From JACDAV01 sp964626755 (GTDB taxonomy: Bacteria > Chloroflexota > Limnocylindria > Limnocylindrales > CSP1-4): a stretch of DNA of 64,000 bases. Every line of letters starts with the position of its first letter. The first letter of the stretch is position 1. Shown one piece after another: positions 23,356-32,301 of this stretch. The stretch lies in contig CAZVGO010000007.1 in NCBI GenBank assembly GCA_964626755.1, positions 1-64,000 on the forward strand. The letters run 5' to 3'. The notes under the pieces are model-generated. The model did no database searches and was not told the origin of the DNA. It worked only from the letters and a program-made list of their open reading frames with translations. Position numbers and translations under genes: made by a program.

Positions 23356-25656
23356 TCAGCCGCCGCCAAACAGGAGCAGCGTCTCCCGTGTCATCGGGAT
23401 CGAGCGGGGCCCGTACACCCGCCGCAGGAAGAAGTACTCGGGCAGGGGCCGATCGTCGGTGATGAGCGGTCCGTCGCCGGCGAACGCGGCAACCGCTCCA
23501 TCGGAGAGCCAGATGACCGACCGGATCTTCGTCACCCAGCCGGCCTCGGTCGTCTCGCCCGAGTCGAAGGCCGATGCGATGTCCTCGAGCACGCCCGGCC
23601 GCCGGAGGACGGACCGGATCGCGTCGTCGTCGAAGGCGATCGGCGCCTCCGACCCGAGCATGAACAGGCCGTAGCCGCCCGGCCCGAAAGCGAGGATCAC
23701 GTGCTCGTAGACGTCGCGGAACGTCCTCACGTGGGCCTTGAACTCGTCGACGGTCTGGCCGAGCGGGACCCATTGCATCATCACGCCGCCCGGATTCAGG
23801 CGGTCCCGACCCTGGACGTAGTAGTCGCGCGACGCGATGACCGACACACCGGAGCTGTCGATCGGCGGCGGCGGGTCCGTGATGATGATGTCGTAGCGTC
23901 GCTCGGTGAGCTCCACGTGGTTGCGGCCGTCGGCGATGATCACGCGGCCGCGGGGATCGGCGAGGACCTGCGCGGCGTCGTCGTAGAAGACGCCGAACAT
24001 CGACGGGACCGACGGGACGAGCTCGACCGCCTCGACGTCGAGCCCGGCGATGAGCGCGGTACGGAACGACGAACCCATGCCGAACGCGACGACGAGAGCC
24101 GACTCGGACTCCGGACGGAGCATGAGCGGCAGCACCGGCATCAGCTTCGCGTCAACGGTCAGCAGCGTCATCGACGTGCCGGCGACCCACAGCTGGTCGG
24201 CACCGCCGCGCGCCCGGCCGGCCCGGACCGAGGCGATCTCATCCTCGGCAGCGCGCTCGACCTGGCCACCGTTCGCGCGGATCCGCGCCTCGGTCGGGTC
24301 GACGATCGCGCCGGGAATGACGACCGCCGCGAGAACGATCGCCGTGGCCGCGACGCCCGCGCCTCCGATGCCGAAGCGGGCGCCGGGCCGGCTCAGCCGG
24401 GTGACCGCGAGCACGATCCCGGTCGCGGCGTTGATGAGCGCGAGGAGGACGACGGCCATCGGCGAGCCGATCGCCGGGATGACGAAGAACGGGATGAGGA
24501 ACGTGCCGCTGATCGCGCCGATTGTGTTCGCGGCGAGCAGCCGGCCGGTCGCGGTGGCGACCCGCCCGTCGCGGTCCTCGAGGAGGGCCGAGGAGGCTGG
24601 GAACGCGAGCCCCATGACGATCGTCGCAGGCAGGACGACGAGGATGACTGCGCCGCTCAGTGACCGGAGCGTGCCGAGCGCGTTGGCCGGGTTGACGGCG
24701 GCCGGGTGGCTGATGATGAAGACGAGCCCCCAGGTGGCGAGCAGGGCGACCGCGACCTGGCTCCCCGCGAGCAGGCCGATCGGGCTGCGCAATCGGCGGC
24801 TGATCAGGCCGAACAGGAGCGCACCGATCGCGATCCCGACGAGGAACTGGGCGAGGATCAACGTGAACACGTACGTCGAGCCGCCGGTCCCTGCCGCGAG
24901 AAGCCGCGTCCAGAGGACCTGGTAACCGAGCGACGTCAGCCCGGAGACGAATGCGATCGCGAGGGCCAGCGTCGGCCGGGAGGCGGGTCGACCAGCGACG
25001 ATCCGGTCGGGTGGGCGAGGCGGTTCGGTCGCGGGCTCGGTGCGACGCCACGCGAGGACGAGGGCGATCGCGCCGGCGATCGCCGAGCAGCTCACGCCGA
25101 CCACCAGGGCGCCGGTGAGCCCGAGCACCTCGATCAGGACGAAGCCGCTCGCCAGTGTGCCGAGGATCGCGCCGATCGTGTTCGCCGCGTACAACCGCCC
25201 GAATGCGACGCTGAGGTGCGACTCGCCGGTGGACAGGTAGCGGGTGAGGGCCGGCAGCGTGATCCCCATCATGACCGTCGCGGGACCGAGCGCGGCGAGC
25301 GCGAGGGCGAAGCGCAGGAGCGCGAGCAGGTGGGGCTGCTCGCGGAGCGCGGCGTACCCGCCCCGGTAGACCTCGTGGAGGAGCTCAAACGTGATCGGGG
25401 TCGCGAGGACCACGACGACGAGCGCCACCTCGAGCAGGCCATACAGCCGAAGCGGTGAGCGGACCCGGTCGGCGAGGCGCCCGCCGACAAAGCTCCCGAT
25501 CGCCATTCCGCCGAAGAAGCCGGTGAGGATCGCGGACACGGCCTGTGTCGTGTTGCCGAACACGAGGACGAGCTGCCGTGCCCAGACGATCTCGTAGATG
25601 AGACCCGCCGCGCCGGACAGGACGAAAATCACATAGACGAGCGTCGATCGGCGCAT
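23356..25656 (-). CDS. Polytopic membrane / spermidine-synthase-like fusion protein
   Basis: A 766-residue protein. The N-terminal two thirds are about fourteen membrane helices arranged like an MFS permease (SGAAGLIYEIVWARQL opening, SFVGGRLADRVRSP loop). The C-terminal 260 residues are a Rossmann methyltransferase-like spermidine-synthase domain: AFGMGSSFRTA as motif I and YDIIITDPPPP at the active site. The canonical aminopropyltransferase DSTDP-type motif is altered to DPPPPID, so genuine polyamine synthesis is doubtful. Members of this family are common in environmental bacteria and their activity is unproven. ATG 25656 is chosen because the longer frame would start inside the TATCCT promoter. 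Confidence 0.85.
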   Translation of the reverse strand: MRRSTLVYVIFVLSGAAGLIYEIVWARQLVLVFGNTTQAVSAILTGFFGGMAIGSFVGGRLADRVRSPLRLYGLLEVALVVVVLATPITFELLHEVYRGGYAALREQPHLLALLRFALALAALGPATVMMGITLPALTRYLSTGESHLSVAFGRLYAANTIGAILGTLASGFVLIEVLGLTGALVVGVSCSAIAGAIALVLAWRRTEPATEPPRPPDRIVAGRPASRPTLALAIAFVSGLTSLGYQVLWTRLLAAGTGGSTYVFTLILAQFLVGIAIGALLFGLISRRLRSPIGLLAGSQVAVALLATWGLVFIISHPAAVNPANALGTLRSLSGAVILVVLPATIVMGLAFPASSALLEDRDGRVATATGRLLAANTIGAISGTFLIPFFVIPAIGSPMAVVLLALINAATGIVLAVTRLSRPGARFGIGGAGVAATAIVLAAVVIPGAIVDPTEARIRANGGQVERAAEDEIASVRAGRARGGADQLWVAGTSMTLLTVDAKLMPVLPLMLRPESESALVVAFGMGSSFRTALIAGLDVEAVELVPSVPSMFGVFYDDAAQVLADPRGRVIIADGRNHVELTERRYDIIITDPPPPIDSSGVSVIASRDYYVQGRDRLNPGGVMMQWVPLGQTVDEFKAHVRTFRDVYEHVILAFGPGGYGLFMLGSEAPIAFDDDAIRSVLRRPGVLEDIASAFDSGETTEAGWVTKIRSVIWLSDGAVAAFAGDGPLITDDRPLPEYFFLRRVYGPRSIPMTRETLLLFGGG

Positions 25657-25712
25657 GGGAAAGGCGGAGTCTCCCGGTCGGAGTGGGGGCGCGGGTGGCT
25701 CGGGTCCGGCCG

Positions 25713-25718
25713 AGGATA
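25713..25718 (-). promoter_or_regulatory. -10 element TATCCT upstream of 23356-25656
   Basis: On the minus strand, TATCCT 57 bp before the ATG at 25656. The resulting leader of about 50 nt carries a weak GGGAG. Confidence 0.4.
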
Positions 25719-25734
25719 GCATCGCCCGACTGGG

Positions 25735-26934
25735 CTACAGGTTGTATGCCCAGTAAAGGCCAAGGGCATTGACCGCGACGCCGGCCAGGATGACCGCTCT
25801 CCAGAATGTCGACACGCGGCCGGCTCTCACGACAGCCATCCCGCACAGGGCCACGATGAACGGGATCGAGTCCAGGAAATACCGGTAGCCGTACTGGATC
25901 CAGCCTCCGCCGTAGTACAGGAGCGTCGGGATGAGGACGGCGATCGCGGCGCCGGCAAGCCACCACGTGCGGGTGTTCCGCCAGGGCGCGCCGAGCGCCA
26001 TGAGCAAGCCGGGGCTGGTGATGAACACGGACATCCCCAGTCCGTCCGGCTTGAAGAACGGGACCGTCGGCCACGGGTTCGGGAGCTTGAGGAACAGGTA
26101 CTCAAGGTTCATCGGCAGGTGGCGCAGGCTGAACAGCCCCAGCTCGCGCTGGGCCTGGAGGAACGGCGGCAGCGATGCGAGACTGTAGCCGGACTCGAAC
26201 GGGCTCCCGAACCGCGCGTCGTTGTACCAGAGGAAGAATGCGACGGAGATCCCGAACGCGATGCCCAGCGTCGCCCACGCCCCGCTGCGGCCGCGGCTCA
26301 CGACCTCGTCGGGCGCGACTTGCCGCTCGATCATGAGCGCGTAGAACGGGAGGGCGAACGCGAGCGGGGCACGAGTGAGGAACGCGGCACCGGCCATCAA
26401 TCCGATGAGGAACGCTCGCTGCCTGCCCCACAGCTCGATGAGGCAGCCGAGCGTGAGGATCGAGGCGAACAGGTGGCCCGTGTGCCACACGCCGCCCCGC
26501 GTCGTCACCCACCACATCATCGTGCTGAAGCCGAACAGCCCTGTAAGCCACAGCCGATCGCGCAGCCGCTCGACCCCGAGCCGTCCCATGAGCATCCAGC
26601 ACAGGCCCACGGCGGACGCGCCGAGCGCCGCGTTGATCCCCGACTCGAAGACGTCCGCCGTGAACGGGCCGACGAGCGCGACGAGCGGCATGTACGCGAT
26701 CGCCGGGAACGGACCGAACGGGACGTAGATCCGGTCGCCGACGACGATGACGTCCCAGGCGCCCAGGCGGACCTCCAGCCACGTCCGGCCGTGGAGGAAC
26801 GCGTCCGCGAGGTAGAAGAGGTCGCCCCGGCCGGCGTTGTAGTTGCGGTTGCCGAGCCAGTACACGAGCGCGGTGACGGCCACTACCGCCAGCCCGACCC
26901 AGAGAGCCCGGTGACGCCCTTCCGTAAACCTCAT
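25735..26934 (-). CDS. Polytopic GT-C-like membrane glycosyltransferase
   Basis: A 399-residue protein with about ten membrane helices. After the first helix it has NYNAGRGDLFYLADAFLHGR, an Asp-containing loop in the place of the GT-C catalytic acid, then VPFGPFPAIAY, and later HTGHLFASI. Large parts resemble the DUF2079/PMT-like families without a firm match. The start ATG 26934 overlaps the stop of the GT87 gene upstream. It is the last gene of a run that begins at the phosphatase-fold gene 30600-32189 or further upstream. Confidence 0.72.
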   Translation of the reverse strand: MRFTEGRHRALWVGLAVVAVTALVYWLGNRNYNAGRGDLFYLADAFLHGRTWLEVRLGAWDVIVVGDRIYVPFGPFPAIAYMPLVALVGPFTADVFESGINAALGASAVGLCWMLMGRLGVERLRDRLWLTGLFGFSTMMWWVTTRGGVWHTGHLFASILTLGCLIELWGRQRAFLIGLMAGAAFLTRAPLAFALPFYALMIERQVAPDEVVSRGRSGAWATLGIAFGISVAFFLWYNDARFGSPFESGYSLASLPPFLQAQRELGLFSLRHLPMNLEYLFLKLPNPWPTVPFFKPDGLGMSVFITSPGLLMALGAPWRNTRTWWLAGAAIAVLIPTLLYYGGGWIQYGYRYFLDSIPFIVALCGMAVVRAGRVSTFWRAVILAGVAVNALGLYWAYNL

Positions 26935-28067
26935 CCCGGGGCGCCGGCCGGGCCGGGGAGGGCCCTCCGGGCAGGGGCGGGCGCGCGACCCTCGTGCAGC
27001 CCGACGGCGAGTGGCAGGAGGAGGCCGGCGGCGAACACCAGGGTGTAGACGATCGGCGGACTCACCAGGACCAGCGGCAGGGCGGTCGCGAGCGGCAGCG
27101 CGACGGCCCACCAGAGGCCCCGCTGGAGGAGCCATGCGGTCGGCAGCAGGAGGAGCACCGCGTAGTGACTCCAGAGGATCGGCGAGAGCAGCTGACTGGC
27201 GACCACGACAACAAGGTACGACGCTTCGGCCGAAGTGCGGCGCGCTGCGAGGACGACCGCCCCGAGGACCAGCACGATCGCACCGACCTGGACCGCCGCC
27301 GCGACCGGGATCGGGGCTCCCAGCTGGAACGCCACCGCGCCCGGCGTGGAGTTGTGGGCGGTCTCGATCGGGTCGCTCACGGCGCGCAGGAGGACCGCGT
27401 AGTCGAGCCACGACCCGGGCCCGGTGACGGCGGCCGCCACCAGTGCGGTGACCAAGATCAGGACGCCGCCGGCGACAACGGCCCGAAACCGCCGGGTGAG
27501 GAGCGCCCAGACGAGGACGAGACCCGGCTGCAGCTTGATGATCGCCCCGAGGCCCGCCGACGCCCCCAGCCGCGCCGGGTCGTCCAGCCAGCGCCAGCCG
27601 GCCGCGAACAGGAGGAACAGGATCGGCCCGATCTGGCCCAGCTTGAGCGCGAAGAGGAACGGCCACGACACGCCGGCCAGGAGGATGGTCGTCCAGCGCA
27701 CCGTCGAGCTGACGGGCATGAGCCACACGCCAAGCCCGAACGCGCCGAGCAGGGACGCGGTCCAGACCCACGTCGCGGTCGTCGGGTCGAGCAGGCCAAG
27801 CGGGAGGAGGAGCACGGCGAACGGCGGCGGGTAGTAGAACAGCCCGAAACCGCCTGCCTGCTCGAAGCTGAGGTCGTACAGCGGCAGGCCGTCGAGGATC
27901 CGCCGAGCGGCCTGGTGGTAGGCGAGGAAATCGAAGCCGAGCGTGTCGCCGGCCGAACGGACGATCGCCCCGCTGAACGGAGCGAGGACCCCGACCGCGA
28001 CGATGGGCAGGGCGGCTCGCCCGAGCCGGCGGACGTCGGCGCGGTTAACGGTCCGAGCGCTCGCCAC
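26931..28067 (-). CDS. GT87-family (DUF2029) membrane glycosyltransferase
   Basis: A 378-residue polytopic protein with the GT87 pattern: DFLAYHQAARRILDGLPLYD after the first helix, GLFYYPPPFAVLLLPLG, KLGQIGPILFLLFAAGW, then a GLGAIIKLQPGLVLVWAL helix. The GT87 catalytic Asp is the one in the first loop. It overlaps the upstream GT2 gene by 23 bp and the downstream gene by four. It probably uses a polyprenyl-phosphate sugar and acts outside the membrane. Confidence 0.85.
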   Translation of the reverse strand: MASARTVNRADVRRLGRAALPIVAVGVLAPFSGAIVRSAGDTLGFDFLAYHQAARRILDGLPLYDLSFEQAGGFGLFYYPPPFAVLLLPLGLLDPTTATWVWTASLLGAFGLGVWLMPVSSTVRWTTILLAGVSWPFLFALKLGQIGPILFLLFAAGWRWLDDPARLGASAGLGAIIKLQPGLVLVWALLTRRFRAVVAGGVLILVTALVAAAVTGPGSWLDYAVLLRAVSDPIETAHNSTPGAVAFQLGAPIPVAAAVQVGAIVLVLGAVVLAARRTSAEASYLVVVVASQLLSPILWSHYAVLLLLPTAWLLQRGLWWAVALPLATALPLVLVSPPIVYTLVFAAGLLLPLAVGLHEGRAPAPARRALPGPAGAPG

Positions 28068-28887
28068 GGCCGGTGGGTGCGGACGTGTCCGGGGTCGCGA
28101 GGATCGGCTGGACGCGGCCGACGCGATGGTGAATCAGCGGGATCCGGAGAAGGTCCCAGCCGACCTGCAGCGCGAGCCTCGCGCCGGCTCGCATCCGCGA
28201 GCCGCGCCGGTCGCTCCACAGGATCGGCACGATCGCCAACCGGTAGCCGCGCCGGCGGGCAAGGAAAATCAACTCGACGTCGAAGACGATGCTCCCGATC
28301 CGCTGGCGGGCGAACAGGTCGTGGGCCGCGGCGCGCGTGAAGCCCTTGAACCCGCACTGGGTGTCCTGGACCTTGCCGACGACCCAGATCGAGGCGAGGA
28401 AGTGGAACGCGCGCCCGAGCATCCGGCGGTACCACGGCTGGGTCTGGCGCATGTCCGACCCGTCCGGCTGGATCCGGCTACCGAGAGCCACGTCGTGGTC
28501 CTCGAGGGCCGCGACGAGCAGCGGGATCTGGTCCGGCGGGGTCGCCATGTCCGCATCGGCGAAGACGATCAGGTCCGTGTCGGCGTGGAGCATGCCGGCC
28601 CGGACCGCGGCGCCCTTGCCGCCGTGCGGGACGCTCAGCAGGTGGAGCTCCGGCGCCGGTGCCGCGGCCTCCGGCCGGGCACGGACCAGCTCGGCGGTCT
28701 GGTCGGCGCTCCCGTCGTCCACGACGAGGACCGTCACCTGCTCCGGCAGGTGGCCGGCGCCGGGCGCTCCCGCCCGGGCATGCTCGCCGCGCCGGTGGAG
28801 GTAGCCGAAGAGCTCGTCGAGGGCGGGTCCCAGCCGCTCGGCTTCGTTGTAGGCCGGCAGGACGATCGTGAGGTGGCGGGCGGGCAT
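28045..28887 (-). CDS. GT2 glycosyltransferase, dolichyl-phosphate-glucosyltransferase-like
   Basis: A 280-residue GT-A enzyme resembling ALG5/DPM1-type synthases that make polyprenyl-phosphate sugars. Seen are IVLPAYNEAERL at 8-19, VVDDGS at 55-60, HGGKGAAVRAGM at 88-99, the metal-binding DAD at 111-113 with the FADADMATP context, and QCGFKGF later. It has no strong membrane helix. It could supply the lipid-linked sugar donor that the neighbouring GT87 and GT-C proteins need; this is inference from family chemistry and position. ATG 28887 is used because the longer frame overlaps the preceding gene. Confidence 0.88.
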   Translation of the reverse strand: MPARHLTIVLPAYNEAERLGPALDELFGYLHRRGEHARAGAPGAGHLPEQVTVLVVDDGSADQTAELVRARPEAAAPAPELHLLSVPHGGKGAAVRAGMLHADTDLIVFADADMATPPDQIPLLVAALEDHDVALGSRIQPDGSDMRQTQPWYRRMLGRAFHFLASIWVVGKVQDTQCGFKGFTRAAAHDLFARQRIGSIVFDVELIFLARRRGYRLAIVPILWSDRRGSRMRAGARLALQVGWDLLRIPLIHHRVGRVQPILATPDTSAPTGRGERSDR

Positions 28888-28898
28888 CGGCGCGGGCC

Positions 28899-30467
28899 TC
28901 AGGGAGTCGCCGCGGGCGCGCGAAGCGCCCCGTTCGGGTCCGGCACCGCCACGAGGTCGTACTCCCGGAACCGATACCTGTACGACGGCGACTCCGCGAC
29001 GAGCGGGATGTCCTGACCGAACACGCGGTTCAGCAGGATCGGAAAGACATTGACCAGCTGAATGTCGTCGGGGAACGGCCGGCTGCCATCGGGCATCCTG
29101 GCCGCGAACAGGGTGAGGAAGCGGAGCCGGATGTCCCCGCCGTCGGCCCCGATCCACGACCCGTGATCGCCGAACAGGACGATGACCGGCGGGCGGGCCG
29201 ACCGGCGGACGATCTCGTCGACCGCGGCGATCACCGGCGCGTGGAGGTACTCGACCGCTCCCACGTAGCCCGCCTTCAGCTGGGGAATCGTCAGCCCGGT
29301 CGAGGCGGGGGTGTCCGCGTAGGTCGCGTCGATGTCGGCCACGGTCCGCGGGGAGCCGTCGGCGTGGTGCACCCAGGGCGGATGGGGACTGGCGATATGG
29401 GCGAGGACGAACCTGGGTCGGGCGCTCTCGCCGGCGATCAGGGCGAGCTCCCCGAAGGACCTGGTCAGGCGGGTGCGGTACTGGGAGCTGACGAAGTCCG
29501 GGGCGACGAGCGGGAGGAGGTCGCCGGCGACGGTCCGCCGGAGCATCCCGATCTCGAACTCGTTGAGCTCCCCGGTGTCGATGAAGACGTCCGCCTCCCG
29601 CAGCGCCACCTCCTCGAATCCGGACGAGATGGACATGATCGAATAGCCCCGCGCCCTGAGGAAATCGAAGGTCGGATTCCGGTTGATCGTCTCGCGGATG
29701 ACGGCGCCCGGAGGGCGGGCCGTCGAGTCGTCGAGCAGGGGCCCTACGGCCTCGATGTCGTTCAGCAGGGCCATGTGGAACATCGAGGCGAGCGTCTGGG
29801 CCGTGAGCGGGTAGTTCGCGCGGCTTGCCGCGGCGACATCGAAGCCACGATCCGCGAGCGCCGCCGTGAACGGCGTGTCGTCATGGTCGAAGACGCTGGC
29901 CAGGGCATCCGATCGCGCGTAGCCGTCGAGGAGGATGACGTAGATGTCGGGCGCGTCCGACTGGACGGCGAGGGCGGTCGCCGGGCCGGGCAACCGGGTT
30001 TCCGCGGCCAGGGATTGGGCCCATGCCCCGAGCGCCCCCACCTGGAGTGCCTGGATCCCGATCGCCAGGACGAACACGGCCGTGACCGCGTTGGCGGCCC
30101 GCCCGATCGCGCTCCAGCGGACCATCCGCCGCTCCGGACGCAGGACGAACCGCTGGGCGAACAGGAGAACCATCCCGATCCCGAGCAGCGCCGCGATCCG
30201 GGGGTCGGTGCCGCCGACGATGAGCAGGATCGCCAGGACCGCGAAGATCCCCCCCAGGTGGGGGTCGCGGAAGATGAGGCGGCCGGCGACGCTCAGGAGG
30301 AGCGCCACGGCGATGGCGATGATCAGGGTCCGGCCGGCGACGTACGGTCCGACCCCGGCGTGAATGACGAGCTGGACGACGAGGACGGCCGCGAACGCGA
30401 TCGGGTATCGGGCGAGCGGCACCGATCGGCCGGGCAGGACGGGGTCGGTGGGACGAGAGGGCGTCAT
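28899..30467 (-). CDS. Membrane-anchored alkaline-phosphatase-fold protein (paralogue A)
   Basis: A 522-residue protein. Four to five membrane helices (about 20-145) lead to a large extracytoplasmic domain of the alkaline phosphatase/sulfatase/LtaS superfamily. Its markers are PDIYVILLDGY with the metal Asp181, the nucleophile region NYPLTAQTLASM (Thr222 is the best candidate), SPHPPW, and the metal pair in FGDHGSW. It is likely a phosphoglycerol- or phosphoethanolamine-type transferase or a hydrolase of surface glycans. It is a paralogue of 30600-32189, with a matching N-terminus (TDPVLP) and a near-identical upstream block. The GT2 gene follows 11 bp downstream. Confidence 0.8.
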   Translation of the reverse strand: MTPSRPTDPVLPGRSVPLARYPIAFAAVLVVQLVIHAGVGPYVAGRTLIIAIAVALLLSVAGRLIFRDPHLGGIFAVLAILLIVGGTDPRIAALLGIGMVLLFAQRFVLRPERRMVRWSAIGRAANAVTAVFVLAIGIQALQVGALGAWAQSLAAETRLPGPATALAVQSDAPDIYVILLDGYARSDALASVFDHDDTPFTAALADRGFDVAAASRANYPLTAQTLASMFHMALLNDIEAVGPLLDDSTARPPGAVIRETINRNPTFDFLRARGYSIMSISSGFEEVALREADVFIDTGELNEFEIGMLRRTVAGDLLPLVAPDFVSSQYRTRLTRSFGELALIAGESARPRFVLAHIASPHPPWVHHADGSPRTVADIDATYADTPASTGLTIPQLKAGYVGAVEYLHAPVIAAVDEIVRRSARPPVIVLFGDHGSWIGADGGDIRLRFLTLFAARMPDGSRPFPDDIQLVNVFPILLNRVFGQDIPLVAESPSYRYRFREYDLVAVPDPNGALRAPAATP

Positions 30468-30479
30468 CGGGGTGGCTCG

Positions 30480-30485
30480 ATCGTA
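30480..30485 (-). promoter_or_regulatory. -10 element TACGAT of paralogue A gene
   Basis: TACGAT, 12 nt, then ATG 30467, with no ribosome site. The same hexamer stands before paralogue B. Confidence 0.45.
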
Positions 30486-30500
30486 GGTGCGGCCGGTCCC

Positions 30501-30549
30501 GTGCCGCTCCGACCCGAAAGGACCAGACCTGCCGGTACCGGAGGGCCCC
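30501..30549 (-). repeat. Conserved 49-bp non-coding block, copy A
   Basis: It matches 32220-32268 at 45 of 49 positions without gaps. On the plus strand it contains GACCCGAAAGGACCA and GGTACCGGAGGGCCCC. It lies 15-64 bp upstream of the -10, so it is more likely an activator or repressor site than a transcribed leader of the gene. Confidence 0.75.
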
Positions 30550-30599
30550 GCATGCCTCAGCAGGCCCCCCTGCGGGTCGAGGGTCAGGCGATCAGCAGG

Positions 30600-32189
30600 T
30601 CAGCGCCCGGTTCCGGTGACGAGGTCGGGCCCGTCCGCGGCCAGCGTGCCGGGGTCCACGGGGACGAGATCCAGGATGGATTCGCCCGTCGGCCAGGCCC
30701 ACACCGTGTCCGGCTGCAGGGGGAGGGACGTTCCGAGGTAGGCGTTGAGCACCCGGGGGAGCACGTTGACCGGCGTCGTACCGGGCGGAAAGAGCCCGGG
30801 CTGGCCGGGCGACAGGATGGCCAGGAAGTTGCTCGTCCGATCGTTGAGGTCGGAGCCGAGAGGGTCCTGGGCATTCCAGTCGATGCCCGGGCCATGGTCG
30901 GACAGGATGATGATGACCGGGGGCTCGCCCGCGCCGGCAAGGATGCTGTCGACGAGCTCCACGGTCCGCGCACCGACATAGGTCGTGAACTCGAAGGTGC
31001 GCTCGATCGTCTCCCCGGCGGACATGGGCGCCTCATCCATCGTCCCGATCTCCGAATCGCGGCTCCCGTTGACCGGCCGCCCGTCGCTGGAGAACACGGA
31101 CGGAGGATGCGGGGAGGGCACGTGAATCCAGACGAATCGAGGTCGGGCGTGCGGTTCTGCTGCGATTGACGCGCCGGCCCGCAGCGTCTCATCGAGGCGC
31201 GCCCGTCGCTGGTCGGAGAGCACATCCGGGGTCAACGCGGCGAGGAGATTCCCGACCCCGGAGACCCGGAGGAGGACGACCTCGAACTCGTTGAGCTGGG
31301 GCGGCTCGACGAGCCGGTCGACCCGCCGGGGCCCGAGGTGACTCCAGCCCGAAGCCACGACCAGGTGCTCGTACCCGTGCTCATGGAGCAGCTGCAGCAG
31401 CACCGCATCGTCGATCCGCCGGCTGAGAGCCCTGGCATCTATCGAGCCAAGCCTCTGGGGCGTCAAACCCGCCATGTCGTTGATGTGGCGGCCGTTGAGC
31501 ATCGACGCGAGGACGAGCCGGGTGACGAGGTAGTTCGTTCGCGAGTGGCGCTGGACCTCGAAATGCCGGGCTTCCAGCGCGCTCGGGAAGGCGTCCGCGT
31601 CGAACGCCGGAGCGAGGCTGGCCGCATCGTCACCGGGATATCCGTCGAGCAGGATCACGTAGATGTCGGGCGGCGCGGGAACGAGATGGGCCGCGGGGCG
31701 TGACCGCTCGAGGTCGTCCCTGAAGTCCTCGACCGCTGCCGTCAACTGCCCGGCTGCCACGGCGGTAAACACGGTGACCGCCACGAGGGCCCCGCCGAGG
31801 ATGGACAGCGCCCGGGTGATGTAGGGCCCCACGCGCCACGTTCGTCGCGGGGTCAACAGGCCGTGGGCAACGATCAGCCCGGCGAATGCAGTGAGCAGCG
31901 CCGACACGCGCAGGTCGTCGACGACGAGGGCCACGACGATCGCCGATGAGGCGATCGCGCCCCGGTCGCGGTCACGCAGGAGCGTGGTCAGGCCCAGCGT
32001 GAGGAGCATGACCGTCGCCAGCGTCGCGACCAGTGGCCGGAACAGCCAGACGGGTTGGGCCGAGGCGGTCGACCACACGGTCAGGATGAACGCCACGGGG
32101 ACTGCGGCTGGGTGCCACGGAACGTTCCACCAGCGCACCGGGCGGGCAGGCGTGGGCAGGACCGGGTCGGTCGGTGGGCGGGAAGTCAT
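30600..32189 (-). CDS. Membrane-anchored alkaline-phosphatase-fold protein (paralogue B)
   Basis: A 529-residue paralogue of the next gene. N-terminal membrane helices (about 30-145) are followed by the phosphatase-fold domain: PDIYVILLDGYPGDD, NYLVTRLVLASML (nucleophile Thr), PSPHPPSVF, and IIILSDHGPGID for the metal site. The two proteins keep the same motifs but differ over most of their length. ATG 32189 is chosen because TACGAT lies 9 nt before it; the longer frame from 32219 would begin upstream of the promoter. The substrate is unknown; phosphoester transfer to or from a surface polymer is the family expectation. Confidence 0.8.
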   Translation of the reverse strand: MTSRPPTDPVLPTPARPVRWWNVPWHPAAVPVAFILTVWSTASAQPVWLFRPLVATLATVMLLTLGLTTLLRDRDRGAIASSAIVVALVVDDLRVSALLTAFAGLIVAHGLLTPRRTWRVGPYITRALSILGGALVAVTVFTAVAAGQLTAAVEDFRDDLERSRPAAHLVPAPPDIYVILLDGYPGDDAASLAPAFDADAFPSALEARHFEVQRHSRTNYLVTRLVLASMLNGRHINDMAGLTPQRLGSIDARALSRRIDDAVLLQLLHEHGYEHLVVASGWSHLGPRRVDRLVEPPQLNEFEVVLLRVSGVGNLLAALTPDVLSDQRRARLDETLRAGASIAAEPHARPRFVWIHVPSPHPPSVFSSDGRPVNGSRDSEIGTMDEAPMSAGETIERTFEFTTYVGARTVELVDSILAGAGEPPVIIILSDHGPGIDWNAQDPLGSDLNDRTSNFLAILSPGQPGLFPPGTTPVNVLPRVLNAYLGTSLPLQPDTVWAWPTGESILDLVPVDPGTLAADGPDLVTGTGR

Positions 32190-32198
32190 CGGGGGGCG

Positions 32199-32204
32199 AT
32201 CGTA
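32199..32204 (-). promoter_or_regulatory. -10 element TACGAT, near-leaderless start of paralogue B
   Basis: TACGAT, 9 nt, ATG 32189. The conserved block begins 15 bp upstream of the -10, exactly as in copy A. Confidence 0.5.
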
Positions 32205-32219
32205 TCCGCGCCCGGTCAC

Positions 32220-32268
32220 GTGCCGCCCCGACCCGAAAGGACCATACCTACAGGTACCGGAGGGCCCC
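32220..32268 (-). repeat. Conserved 49-bp non-coding block, copy B
   Basis: The partner of 30501-30549 (four substitutions). It contains an ACCT-AC-AGGT inverted repeat (plus strand 32245-32254) and the palindrome GGTACC. Confidence 0.75.
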
Positions 32269-32301
32269 CGAACGCCCTCCGCGCGGGCCGGCCGGATGGG
32301 C

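Noticed and set aside
20862..23462. 866-codon plus-strand frame opposite the GT4 and acyltransferase genes
   Set aside because: Composition is the same antisense pattern; the opposite strand encodes recognised enzymes with correct starts.
30501..30549. Conserved block as a riboswitch of the phosphatase-fold gene
   Set aside because: It lies upstream of the -10, so it would not be in that gene's mRNA. No riboswitch consensus was recognised.
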